Below, one piece after another: positions 7,916-15,005 of a stretch of DNA of 17,641 nt. How positions within the stretch are numbered: the stretch's first letter is position 1; the number at the start of each line of letters is the position of its first letter. The stretch is from positions 1 through 17,641 of the forward strand of contig JAZSMS010000096.1 of assembly GCA_045536015.1 (NCBI GenBank). Reading direction: 5' to 3'. This DNA comes from JAZSMS01 sp045536015 (GTDB lineage: Bacteria; Bacillota; Clostridia; Christensenellales; QALW01). The notes beneath the pieces are model-generated. The model was not told the DNA's origin and searched no databases. It was given only the letters and a program-made list of their open reading frames with translations. Both the position numbers and the translations under genes were made by a program.

Positions 7916-8380
7916 TTAATTTAACAGTATTATAAGATAATTTATCACAGTTGCAAGTGCAAGCCAAAGCATTGAGGGGATAAGCAAAAGTGCACCCCAT
8001 TTAGAATAAGGGTAAAGCTCTTTAATGGTAAGATAACTTGCCACAAGATACATTAAAATTATTAAAAGCGCTATAACGGGTAATTTGAAAGTAAAAAAGA
8101 AAAGGCACCAAGCGATATTTAAAACACCTAAAATTAAAAATAAAATAAAAGTCTTTTTGCTTGCGTTGTTTATTATTGCAAGGGTTAATGATGCGGCGTA
8201 CAAAAGGTATAAAACACTCCATACGATAGGAAAGACTATTGCGGGAGGTTGTATAGACGGTTTTTCAAGCATCATATACCAAGTGCTTTTAGTGTCAGTA
8301 AAAAGCATTGCACTGCCTGCTACAATGGCAACCGCTAAAAGTGAAATCAGTGCGGACTCAATAATTTTCTTTTTATTCAA
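7916..8380 (-). CDS. tspO: TspO/MBR family membrane protein
   Basis: Five-helix membrane protein of the bacterial translocator-protein family, whose members bind porphyrins/tetrapyrroles and affect stress responses; the exact role in this organism is not known. The 154 residues show family features: W34, LEKPSIQPP (38-46), FPIVWSVLYLLYA (50-62), NIAW (88-91), W139 and a late N147, with five hydrophobic segments. The start is a TTG at 8380-8378: AAGGAG (8394-8389) lies exactly 8 nt before it. An in-frame GTG three codons upstream shares its first base with that site and cannot use it. It is convergent with glnN. It lies downstream of the SPFH gene on the same strand, with a terminator between them. 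A weak promoter of its own (TTGATA-18-CATAAA, 8433-8404) is possible. Confidence 0.9.
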   Translation of the reverse strand: MNKKKIIESALISLLAVAIVAGSAMLFTDTKSTWYMMLEKPSIQPPAIVFPIVWSVLYLLYAASLTLAIINNASKKTFILFLILGVLNIAWCLFFFTFKLPVIALLIILMYLVASYLTIKELYPYSKWGALLLIPSMLWLALATVINYLIILLN

Positions 8381-8474
8381 TAAAATCACTCCTTGTAATA
8401 AACTTTATGCGCAAAAAATTAAATATTTATCAAAAAATTATTTTTAAAAAGAAAATCTCTATATTTTTCTATAT

Positions 8475-8504
8475 AAAAAAACACGCAAATAAATGCGTGT
8501 TTTT
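8475..8504 (-). terminator. Intrinsic terminator after the SPFH gene
   Basis: ACACGCA (8481-8487) and TGCGTGT (8494-8500), extended by four A-T pairs on each side, form an 11 bp stem with a six-base loop. On the minus strand it is followed by a run of T residues (plus-strand A 8475-8481). It begins a few bases past the SPFH stop codon. Confidence 0.8.
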
Positions 8505-8510
8505 ACTGTC

Positions 8511-9461
8511 TTATTCACAACAAATGTCTTTTTTAGGCTCTTCTTGTTTGGGAGGAATTCCTTGCTTTGTCTCAGTTCCTATTCCCATAACCTCTGATAA
8601 TATCGTTCCGCTTTTGGTTAATTCAACCGCATCGGTAGGAACGATTATCTTTGCCGCCTGACCACTAGCCATACCAACTAAGGCATCGTACTTTTTAAGC
8701 TCAAGAACTGCAGCAGTGGGGTTAGCCTCAATAATAGCCTTAATACCGTCTGCCTCTGCCTGCTTTGCAAGCAACACTGCTTTTGCTTCACCTTCGGCAC
8801 GGGCAATGCGCGCGTCACGTTCGCCCTCGGCGGCAAGAATCATAGCTTGCTTATCGCCTTCGGCACGGGTAATAGCCGCCGCCTTATGACCTTCTGCCTG
8901 CAAAAGTGTTTCACGCCTGTCGCGTTCTGCCTTCATTTGCTTTTCCATAGCATCTTGAATTTCTTTAGGCGGAAGAATGTTTTTAAGCTCAACGCGTGTA
9001 ACTTTAATTCCCCATTGATCAGTAGCACTGTCTAAAATAGCAGTCATTTTGCTATTTATGGTATCGCGCGAGGTAAGCGTTCCGTCAAGTTCAAGCTCAC
9101 CAACAATGTTTCTCAGCGTTGTGGCGGTAAGGTTTTCAAGTGCGCTTCTGGGGTTAACAACGCCGTAGGTGTAAAGGTTTGCGTCATAGATGCGGAAGAA
9201 CACAACGGTATCAATTTTCATAGTAACGTTATCTTTTGTGATAACTGACTGCGGGGGAGAATCGATAATTTGTTCTTTAAGCGTTATACGCATTGCAATT
9301 CGCTCTAAAAACGGAATTTTAACGTGCAAGCCTGCAGACCAGGTTGCGCGGTATTTACCTAAAAATTCGATAACGTATTCCTGCGCCTGAGGAACTATGC
9401 GAATATTGGGTATAATAATAAAAAGAACAATAGCAACAATAGTAATTAAGATCCAGGGCAT
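8511..9461 (-). CDS. SPFH/band 7 (stomatin/paraslipin-like) membrane scaffold protein
   Basis: Membrane-anchored SPFH protein; relatives oligomerise into cages or microdomains and act as scaffolds for membrane quality control. Of the 316 residues, 1-19 are an N-terminal membrane helix (MPWILITIVAIVLFIII). The SPFH domain covers about 21-190, with GLHVKIPF (44-51), TKDNVTMKIDTVVFFRI (75-91) and WGIKVTRVELKNI (150-162). A helical region with four AEG motifs spaced exactly 11 residues (189, 200, 211, 222) indicates a hendecad coiled coil. The C-terminal IVPTDAVE is typical of paraslipins/QmcA. An odd end, KKDICCE, carries two cysteines. AAAGGAG (9476-9470) lies 8 nt before the ATG. An NfeD partner, often adjacent, is absent here. 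Family assignment is secure; specific role is not. Confidence 0.92.
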   Translation of the reverse strand: MPWILITIVAIVLFIIIPNIRIVPQAQEYVIEFLGKYRATWSAGLHVKIPFLERIAMRITLKEQIIDSPPQSVITKDNVTMKIDTVVFFRIYDANLYTYGVVNPRSALENLTATTLRNIVGELELDGTLTSRDTINSKMTAILDSATDQWGIKVTRVELKNILPPKEIQDAMEKQMKAERDRRETLLQAEGHKAAAITRAEGDKQAMILAAEGERDARIARAEGEAKAVLLAKQAEADGIKAIIEANPTAAVLELKKYDALVGMASGQAAKIIVPTDAVELTKSGTILSEVMGIGTETKQGIPPKQEEPKKDICCE

Positions 9462-9491
9462 AATAATATCTCCTTTTATTTTAGTATAATA

Positions 9492-9520
9492 ATTTTATCA
9501 AAAATATATGAAAAAGTCAA
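9492..9520 (-). promoter_or_regulatory. Predicted promoter of the SPFH gene
   Basis: On the minus strand TTGACT (9520-9515), 17 bp, TAAAAT (9497-9492), about 30 bp upstream of the start codon. Good -35, moderate -10. Confidence 0.6.
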
Positions 9521-9554
9521 TATTTAAACTATAAAGATGATTAAAAATAAAGGC

Positions 9555-9583
9555 TTGCTTTATTTTATATAAAAGATTATAAT
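9555..9583 (+). promoter_or_regulatory. Predicted promoter of the envelope polysaccharide operon
   Basis: TTGCTT (9555-9560), 17 bp, TATAAT (9578-9583), about 40 bp before the first gene. It is divergent from the SPFH promoter, about 35 bp apart. Confidence 0.65.
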
Positions 9584-9624
9584 ATTATGTAGCATACTGC
9601 GAAATAATGTAAGGTTTTGTGTTA

Positions 9625-10335
9625 ATGAAAAGATTTTTTGGCAAAATTTACAAGGGGACACTTAGTGATTTTACTAAAAATTTAAAAAGTGATCTTGAAA
9701 ATAAAAATAAAAAGTTTATAGTAACCGCTAACCCCGAAGCCTTTATGTTTGGTAAAGAAGATAGCGAGATGTGCACTCTTTTGCTTGACGAAAATACTAC
9801 CATAGTTGCCGATGGAATAGGAATTGTTAAAGGCGGAGCAAAGCTTGGCTTTGATATTTGCGAGCGTGTTCCGGGTGTAGAAATTGCTCAATGCTTATTT
9901 AGTTTTGGTAATGAACTAAAAAAAAGTATATTTTTGTTTGGCGCAAAGCAAGAGGTTATTGATAAGCTAAAAGAAGTTTTAGCAAAAAGGTATCCCGAGC
10001 TTAACGTGGTAGGTGCTGTTAACGGTTATGTTAAAGATAAAGATGCCGTTTTTGAAGAAATTAAAAAGCTTGCTCCTGATATTGTTTTGGTTGCGCTTGG
10101 AATTCCGCAGCAAGAAAAGCTTATTTATAAGCATCTTGATGGTTTTAAAAATGGAATTTTTGTAGGCGTAGGCGGAAGCTTTGACGTTTTAAGCGGAAGT
10201 AAAGAACGAGCACCGCAGTTTTTTATAAAGCATAATATCGAATGGCTATATCGCATTGTGCGTGAGCCAAAGAGAATAAAAAGATTTTATAACAGTAATA
10301 TAAAATATTTATTTCAGTTAAAAAAGGAGAAATAA
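9625..10335 (+). CDS. WecG/TagA/CpsF family glycosyltransferase (GT26)
   Basis: Cytoplasmic-face glycosyltransferase that adds a sugar, in characterised members ManNAc or ManNAcA, to an undecaprenyl-diphosphate-linked acceptor during wall teichoic acid or surface polysaccharide synthesis. The 236 residues show the family motifs TANPEAF (34-40), VADGIGIV (61-68, with the candidate catalytic Asp63), RVPGVE (81-86), ALGIPQQEK (157-165), GVGGSFDVLSG (181-191) and EWLYRIVREPKRIKR (206-220). I chose ATG 9625: AAGG (9611-9614) is 10 nt upstream. The in-frame GTG at 9619 is only 4 nt from that site. The next gene, a UDP-GlcNAc 2-epimerase, makes the likely donor UDP-ManNAc. First gene of a three-gene operon. 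Family is secure; the sugar is inferred from context. Confidence 0.9.
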   Translation: MKRFFGKIYKGTLSDFTKNLKSDLENKNKKFIVTANPEAFMFGKEDSEMCTLLLDENTTIVADGIGIVKGGAKLGFDICERVPGVEIAQCLFSFGNELKKSIFLFGAKQEVIDKLKEVLAKRYPELNVVGAVNGYVKDKDAVFEEIKKLAPDIVLVALGIPQQEKLIYKHLDGFKNGIFVGVGGSFDVLSGSKERAPQFFIKHNIEWLYRIVREPKRIKRFYNSNIKYLFQLKKEK

Positions 10336-10336
10336 A

Positions 10337-11446
10337 ATGAAAAAAGTAAAGGTAATGAGTATTTTCGGCACTCGTCCCGAGGCTATAAAAATGGCTCCTT
10401 TAGTAAAAGAACTTGAAAGCAGAGAAGAGATTGAAAGCATAGTTTGCGTTACTGCACAGCATCGCGAAATGCTTGATCAGGTTCTTGAAACCTTTAAAAT
10501 AACCCCTGATTACGATCTTGACATCATGAAGCAGGGACAAACTCTTTGCGATATAACAACCCGAGCACTTTTAGGTCTTGACGGAGTTATAAAAGAGGCA
10601 AAGCCCGATATAATTCTTGTTCACGGAGATACTACAACCACTTTTGCAGGAGGACTTGCAGCATTTTATAATCAGGTTGCAATAGGTCACGTTGAGGCAG
10701 GCTTAAGAACTTATAATAAGTATTCGCCATTTCCAGAGGAAATGAACAGACAGATGGTTGACTGCATGACGGATATGTATTTTGCACCAACCGAGTTAAG
10801 CCGTGAAAATTTACTTAAAGAGAATATCGACGATGAAAAAATCTTTGTAACGGGCAATACTGCAATAGATGCAATGAGCACCACGGTTGAAGAAAATTAT
10901 TCGCATCCCGAGCTTGATTGGCTTCAAGGCGATAAGCTTATTTTGTTGACTGCCCACAGAAGAGAAAATCTTGGTGAGCCTATGCGCAATATTTTTAGAG
11001 GAATTCGTCGTGTCTTAGATGAAGTAGAGGGAATAAAGGTAATTTATCCTGTGCATAAGAATCCCCTTGTACGCGCCGCCGCAGACGAAATTTTTGGCGA
11101 TTGCGACAGGGTAAAGCTTATCGAGCCGCTTGAGGTATTTGATTTCCATAACTTCCAAAATGCCGCACACCTTATTTTAAGTGATTCGGGCGGAATTCAG
11201 GAAGAAGCCCCCTCGCTTGGAAAACCGGTTTTAGTTTTGCGTGATACTACCGAGCGCCCCGAGGGTATTGCGGCAGGCACGTTAAAACTTGTAGGTACCG
11301 ATAGTGAAGTTATTTATAAAGAAACTATGCGACTTTTAAACGATAAGGACGAATATGAAAAGATGAGCAAGGCTTCTAACCCTTATGGCGACGGTCACGC
11401 AAGTGAGCGCATTGCCGATGCCATAATTAAAAAGTTTTGCAAATAA
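10337..11446 (+). CDS. wecB: UDP-N-acetylglucosamine 2-epimerase (non-hydrolysing)
   Basis: Interconverts UDP-GlcNAc and UDP-ManNAc in the cytoplasm, supplying ManNAc for surface glycans. The 369 residues match the usual length of about 370-380. Seen motifs: FGTRPEAIKMAP (10-21), HGDTTTTF (96-103), GHVEAGLRT (117-125), PFPEEMNRQ (131-139), VTGNTAIDA (171-179), LTAHRRENLG (204-213), YPVHKNP (237-243), SDSGGIQEEAPSLGKP (282-297) and RPEG (307-310), covering the UDP-binding and catalytic acid/base residues. It starts 1 nt after the stop of the glycosyltransferase, with AAGGAGA just upstream overlapping that gene's end. A hydrolysing NeuC-type enzyme is possible from fold alone, but the context supports the epimerase. 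Very confident. Confidence 0.95.
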   Translation: MKKVKVMSIFGTRPEAIKMAPLVKELESREEIESIVCVTAQHREMLDQVLETFKITPDYDLDIMKQGQTLCDITTRALLGLDGVIKEAKPDIILVHGDTTTTFAGGLAAFYNQVAIGHVEAGLRTYNKYSPFPEEMNRQMVDCMTDMYFAPTELSRENLLKENIDDEKIFVTGNTAIDAMSTTVEENYSHPELDWLQGDKLILLTAHRRENLGEPMRNIFRGIRRVLDEVEGIKVIYPVHKNPLVRAAADEIFGDCDRVKLIEPLEVFDFHNFQNAAHLILSDSGGIQEEAPSLGKPVLVLRDTTERPEGIAAGTLKLVGTDSEVIYKETMRLLNDKDEYEKMSKASNPYGDGHASERIADAIIKKFCK

Positions 11447-11458
11447 AGGAAAAGTAGT

Positions 11459-12829
11459 ATGAAAAAAAGTAACGAGCAATTTAAAAAGTTTTTGCGCTTT
11501 TTACTAACAGTTTTGCTAATAGCTTCGGAAACTGTGATATTTGCTCATGCCTGGATAACCGAATATAATAACTACATCGTAGTTCCGTTTGTTCAAAAGG
11601 GTAACTGGTTTTTCTATTTGGTACACTTTATCCTTGCGTCTATATTCCTACGCTCGTTTGACGGACTTAAATACGGTACGTATCGCAAGGCAAATCTTAT
11701 AACCGCACAAATTTTAGCGGCGCTTGCAACGGTGTTTATTATTTATTTACAGATAGTTTTGCTTGCGGCACGCTTTGTTTCGGTTTTGCCGATGCTTTAC
11801 GTATTCCTTGCCGACGTTGCTGTTATAATTTTTGTAACCTACGGCGGAAACTTTGTGCTTCACAAGCTGTTTCCTGCCAGAAAAACGCTTGTTATATTTG
11901 ATAAATATGCGCCTCAGGCGTTTATTGATAAGACCTCGCAAAGAAGAGATAAATTTTTAATTAAAGAAATAGCAAACGTTTCGCTTGGTATAGAAGAAAT
12001 AACAAAGCGCATAGAAAAATACGATTGTATAGTTATCTATGACGTACATTCCGAGCAGAGAAACAAAATATTAAAAATCTGCTTTGAAAACGATAAAAGA
12101 GTTTATACCACAACCAAGGTTTCGGATATACTTATCCGCGGAGCAGAATGTGTGCATATGTTTGATACGCCACTGTTGCTTTGCCGTAACATAGGTCTTA
12201 ATTTCCAGCAACGCTTTGTAAAAAGAACGTGCGATATAGTCATCTCGGCATTGCTTTTAATTTTAACCTCACCGATATTTCTTTTAGCCGCACTTGCTAT
12301 AAAGTGCTATGACGGAGGTCCTGTTTTCTTTAGGCAAGAGCGAAATACAATAAACGGCAGAGTTTTTAAAATTCATAAGTTCAGAAGTATGATAGTTGAT
12401 GCTGAGGCTGACGGTGCACCGCACCCTGCCGAAGAAGACGACCCGCGTATTACCCCTATTGGCAAATTTTTAAGAATGACAAGGCTTGATGAGCTTCCGC
12501 AGTTGATAGATATTTTAGTTGGCGATATGAGCATCGTAGGTCCGCGTCCTGAGCGTGTTGAGCATACAAAGCAGTATATGGAGGCAATTCCCGAATTTTC
12601 TTATCGTCTTAAGGTGCGCGGTGGCTTAACGGGATATGCACAGCTTTATGGCAGATACAATACTACACCGTACGATAAGCTTCAGCTTGACTTAATGTAT
12701 ATAGAAAATTATTCATTCCTTTTAGATATAAAACTATTTTTTATGACTGTTAAAATTATGTTTATGAAGGAAAGCACCGAGGGCTTTAATTTGCCTAAAC
12801 CCGAGGAGAATAAAAAAGAAGATAAATAA
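11459..12829 (+). CDS. Undecaprenyl-phosphate sugar-1-phosphate transferase (polyisoprenyl glycosylphosphotransferase, WbaP-type)
   Basis: Membrane enzyme that transfers a sugar phosphate from a UDP-sugar to undecaprenyl phosphate, the priming step of a surface polysaccharide. The 456 residues have the long architecture: N-terminal hydrophobic segments (about 10-135, four), a Rossmann-like middle domain (about 140-240), then the catalytic domain preceded by a re-entrant hydrophobic stretch (257-280). Catalytic motifs: PVFFRQER (288-295), KFRSM (307-311), DDPRITPIGKFLR (327-339), LDELPQL (343-349, Asp344-Glu345 catalytic pair), GDMSIVGPRPE (355-365) and RGGLTGYAQLYGR (387-399). AAAGGA lies 8 nt before the ATG. 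It is last in the operon. The transferred sugar (Gal, Glc or a HexNAc) cannot be read from sequence. Family is secure. Confidence 0.93.
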   Translation: MKKSNEQFKKFLRFLLTVLLIASETVIFAHAWITEYNNYIVVPFVQKGNWFFYLVHFILASIFLRSFDGLKYGTYRKANLITAQILAALATVFIIYLQIVLLAARFVSVLPMLYVFLADVAVIIFVTYGGNFVLHKLFPARKTLVIFDKYAPQAFIDKTSQRRDKFLIKEIANVSLGIEEITKRIEKYDCIVIYDVHSEQRNKILKICFENDKRVYTTTKVSDILIRGAECVHMFDTPLLLCRNIGLNFQQRFVKRTCDIVISALLLILTSPIFLLAALAIKCYDGGPVFFRQERNTINGRVFKIHKFRSMIVDAEADGAPHPAEEDDPRITPIGKFLRMTRLDELPQLIDILVGDMSIVGPRPERVEHTKQYMEAIPEFSYRLKVRGGLTGYAQLYGRYNTTPYDKLQLDLMYIENYSFLLDIKLFFMTVKIMFMKESTEGFNLPKPEENKKEDK

Positions 12830-12839
12830 AAAAAGATAC

Positions 12840-12867
12840 AAAAAAGAACCCTTCGGGGATCTTTTTT
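12840..12867. terminator. Two-way intrinsic terminator between the polysaccharide operon and the ABC exporter
   Basis: AAAAAAGAACCC (12840-12851) pairs with GGGATCTTTTTT (12856-12867) around a TTCG tetraloop, with one A-A mismatch. A runs on the left and T runs on the right give U tracts in both directions. The minus-strand stop codon (12868-12866) lies within its edge. It ends transcription of both convergent units. Confidence 0.85.
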
Positions 12868-14596
12868 ATATCTTGTAAAGTGAAGAATATAAGCCGTTAA
12901 GCTTAATAAGCTCGTCGTGCGTGCCCTGCTCGGCAATGCCGTCTTTTGTTAAAACTACAATTCTGTCGGCATTTTTTATCGTTGTTAAGCGGTGGGCAAT
13001 AGTAAGAGTTGTTCTGCCCTTTGCAAGGCGCTCAAGCGACGTTTGAACCAAATGCTCACTTTCGTTATCAAGTGAACTTGTTGCCTCATCTAAAATAAGT
13101 ATCGGCGGGTTTTTAAGGAAAACGCGGGCAATTGAAATTCTTTGCTTTTGTCCGCCCGATAATTTAACGCCGCGCTCGCCTACGTAGGTATTATAGCCTT
13201 CGGGAAGCTTTTCGATAAATTCATCAGCTCCCGCCAAACGCGCCGCCTCTTTAACTTGCTCTAGACTTGCGCCGGGACAGCCGTATTCGATGTTTTCAAG
13301 CACCGTTCCCGAAAACAGATAAACGTCCTGCTGAACAATACCTATCTGCTTGCGAAGCGAAGAAAGCGTGTACTCGTTTATGTTAACGCCGTCTATCGTT
13401 ATTTCACCTGACTGAATATCATAAAAGCGGGGGATGATACTGCAAACGGTAGTCTTTCCTGCACCCGAGGGACCAACCAATGCTACGCTTTCACCTGCGT
13501 TAATTTTAAGCGAAAAGTTTTTAAGCACGTGCTTGTTATCATCGTTATACGAAAACGTAACGTCTTTAATTTCAATCTCGCCGTTTGTATTTTCCAATTC
13601 GCGTGCTTTTGGCGCGTCTACAATATCAGGCTGGGTATCCATAATTTCGGCAAAGCGCTCGATACCCGTCATACCGCGCTGAAACTGCTCGGCAAACTGT
13701 ACTATTTGGCGGATAGAGGCAAGAAGCGTTGCAACGTATAATAAATACGCTACAAAGTGTTCTACCTCAATTTTACCGTTGATTAAAAAGATAGCGCCGA
13801 TAACGATTATAACTATGTACATAAAGCCTTCAAAAAATCTTGTAGAAGACTGAAAGCCTGCCATAAAGTGATAAACCTTTGTTTTTACCTTTGTAAAAAC
13901 GGTATTGCCCTTTGAAAATTTGCCTATTTCCATTTGCTCGTTTGCAAACGACTTTACAACGCGCATACCTAAAAGGCTGTCTTCAACCTGAGAGTTAAGC
14001 TCGCCGACGGTCTTGCGTGATTGGCGGAAGCCCTCTTTCATTTTGCCGTTAAAGTAATTAAGCACCAAAAGCATAAGCGGAAGGCACGCAAATAAAATAA
14101 GCGTAAGCGGAACAGAGAAGGTGCAAAGAATAACAAACGAAACTAATATTTTTATGCCCGCAATAAAAAATTCTTCGGGACAATGGTGTGCAAACTCGGT
14201 AATATCAAACATATCACTTGTAATTCGCGACATTATCGAGCCTATTTTTGTGTTATCGTAAAAGCTGAAAGAAAGCTTTTCAAGGTGGTTAAAAAAGTCA
14301 AGGCGCATATTTGATTCTATTTTAACACCCATAATATGTCCCATCGACGCCATATAGTAGTTTGCGGCGGTATCAATAAGCCTCAGCACAAGGTAAAGTC
14401 CGCCAAGAGTCAAAATAAAGCCTACTGTAAGCGTTTCTATATTGTTGGTGGCTCTGCCCGTTATTTCCTTTACTATTAGTGGAAAAACAAGCTCGCAAAC
14501 GCACGTTAAGCACGCACAAAAAAGGTCAAAAATTAAAATTTTTGTATATGGCTTATAGTACGGAAGCAAGCGCTTTATTAAAGAAGTAGTTTTCAT
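12866..14596 (-). CDS. ABC exporter half-transporter (fused membrane and ATPase domains, MsbA/LmrA type)
   Basis: One-polypeptide half transporter expected to act as a homodimer, or with a partner, exporting lipids, drugs or peptides; the substrate is not readable. Of 576 residues, about 1-320 are the type IV exporter membrane domain with six helices, including the coupling-loop type sequence FYDNTKIGSIMSRITSD (112-128). The ATPase domain has Walker A GPSGAGKT (375-382), Q-loop VQQD (421-424), signature LSGGQ (479-483), Walker B ILILDE (499-504, catalytic Glu504) and H-loop His535, so it should be fully active. GGAG lies 7 nt before the ATG. It stands alone rather than as one of an adjacent heterodimer pair. 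The nearby polysaccharide operon makes a role in glycolipid export conceivable, but it is on the opposite strand with its own promoter. Confidence 0.93.
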   Translation of the reverse strand: MKTTSLIKRLLPYYKPYTKILIFDLFCACLTCVCELVFPLIVKEITGRATNNIETLTVGFILTLGGLYLVLRLIDTAANYYMASMGHIMGVKIESNMRLDFFNHLEKLSFSFYDNTKIGSIMSRITSDMFDITEFAHHCPEEFFIAGIKILVSFVILCTFSVPLTLILFACLPLMLLVLNYFNGKMKEGFRQSRKTVGELNSQVEDSLLGMRVVKSFANEQMEIGKFSKGNTVFTKVKTKVYHFMAGFQSSTRFFEGFMYIVIIVIGAIFLINGKIEVEHFVAYLLYVATLLASIRQIVQFAEQFQRGMTGIERFAEIMDTQPDIVDAPKARELENTNGEIEIKDVTFSYNDDNKHVLKNFSLKINAGESVALVGPSGAGKTTVCSIIPRFYDIQSGEITIDGVNINEYTLSSLRKQIGIVQQDVYLFSGTVLENIEYGCPGASLEQVKEAARLAGADEFIEKLPEGYNTYVGERGVKLSGGQKQRISIARVFLKNPPILILDEATSSLDNESEHLVQTSLERLAKGRTTLTIAHRLTTIKNADRIVVLTKDGIAEQGTHDELIKLNGLYSSLYKI

Positions 14597-14625
14597 ATAT
14601 TTTCTCCAATATTAAATTTAGAATT

Positions 14626-14654
14626 ATTATAAAATAACTGTCAAAAAAAGTAAA
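14626..14654 (-). promoter_or_regulatory. Predicted promoter of the ABC exporter
   Basis: On the minus strand TTTACT (14654-14649), 17 bp, TATAAT (14631-14626), 29 bp before the start codon. A TTGACA (14644-14639) also lies here but has no good -10 at the right distance. Confidence 0.55.
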
Positions 14655-14666
14655 GTGAACATTGCG

Positions 14667-14690
14667 AAAAAGCGTTAGATAAGTACGCTT
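14667..14690 (-). terminator. Possible weak terminator after the Cys-rich small gene
   Basis: On the minus strand AAGCGT and ACGCTT form a 6 bp stem with a nine-base loop (14690-14670), followed by a short T run (five T, to 14667). It begins about 24 bp after the stop of the small gene. The stem is short, so read-through into the ABC gene is possible. Confidence 0.45.
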
Positions 14691-14713
14691 GCTATAATAA
14701 CAACTAAAAAGCT

Positions 14714-14893
14714 TTAATAAGTATCCGTGTTTTTATATTTTTTTAGGAGCTTTTGCTTTGCTTGGTTTAAAAATTTGTCATCAAGGTCAGGATACATACA
14801 TTCTGCGCACATCCCACAACTATCTATATTGATTTTTTCTAATATGCACTTGCCTTTGAATTGATAAATGCAAAAGTTGTTTTCACATTTCAT
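14714..14893 (-). CDS. Small six-cysteine protein (59 aa), unknown function
   Basis: A short frame not flagged by usual length limits. Translated by hand it gives 59 residues starting MKCENNFCIYQFKGKC and ending KYKNTDTY. Six cysteines follow the pattern C-x4-C-x7-C-x9-C-x2-C-x2-C (C3, C8, C16, C26, C29, C32), then a basic helix-like tail (NQAKQKLLKKYK). The paired CxxC spacing suggests zinc or Fe-S binding, or disulfides if exported, but no signal peptide is present. GAGG (14905-14902) lies 8 nt before the ATG, the same arrangement as the divergent regulator, and a good promoter precedes it. Short cysteine-rich proteins of this look occur as hypothetical proteins in Clostridia, from memory only. 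G+C counted by hand is about 31%, lower than most neighbours. Real gene: likely; function: unknown. Confidence 0.75.
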   Translation of the reverse strand: MKCENNFCIYQFKGKCILEKINIDSCGMCAECMYPDLDDKFLNQAKQKLLKKYKNTDTY

Positions 14894-14923
14894 TTTAAAT
14901 ACCTCAAATCATATAATAGTTTA

Positions 14924-14952
14924 ATTATAACATTATTTACAAAGTTACGCAA
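14924..14952 (-). promoter_or_regulatory. Predicted promoter of the Cys-rich small gene
   Basis: On the minus strand TTGCGT (14952-14947), 17 bp, TATAAT (14929-14924), about 30 bp before the start. The -35 box coincides with one of two TACGCAA direct repeats. Confidence 0.6.
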
Positions 14953-14982
14953 GCGCGTATACGCAACAATGTAAAATTACAT
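14946..14982. promoter_or_regulatory. Candidate operator region between divergent small genes
   Basis: Three overlapping symmetric elements lie in this stretch: the direct repeat TACGCAA (14946-14952 and 14960-14966, 14 bp apart), the perfect palindrome GCGTATACGC (14955-14964), and ATGTAA-AA-TTACAT (14969-14982). They sit over the -35 box of the minus-strand promoter and just before the XRE gene, which is where an autoregulating XRE protein would bind. No binding evidence exists; this is inference from position and symmetry. Confidence 0.45.
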
Positions 14983-15005
14983 ACAATATCCTTGAGGTGA
15001 ATTTA

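Noticed and set aside
8085..8661. Plus-strand open frames opposite tspO and the SPFH gene
   Set aside because: They lie antisense to clear family members and across a terminator; their translations look non-protein-like.
14997..15005. GTG start for the XRE regulator
   Set aside because: The GTG overlaps the GAGG ribosome binding site; ATG 15006 is at ideal distance.
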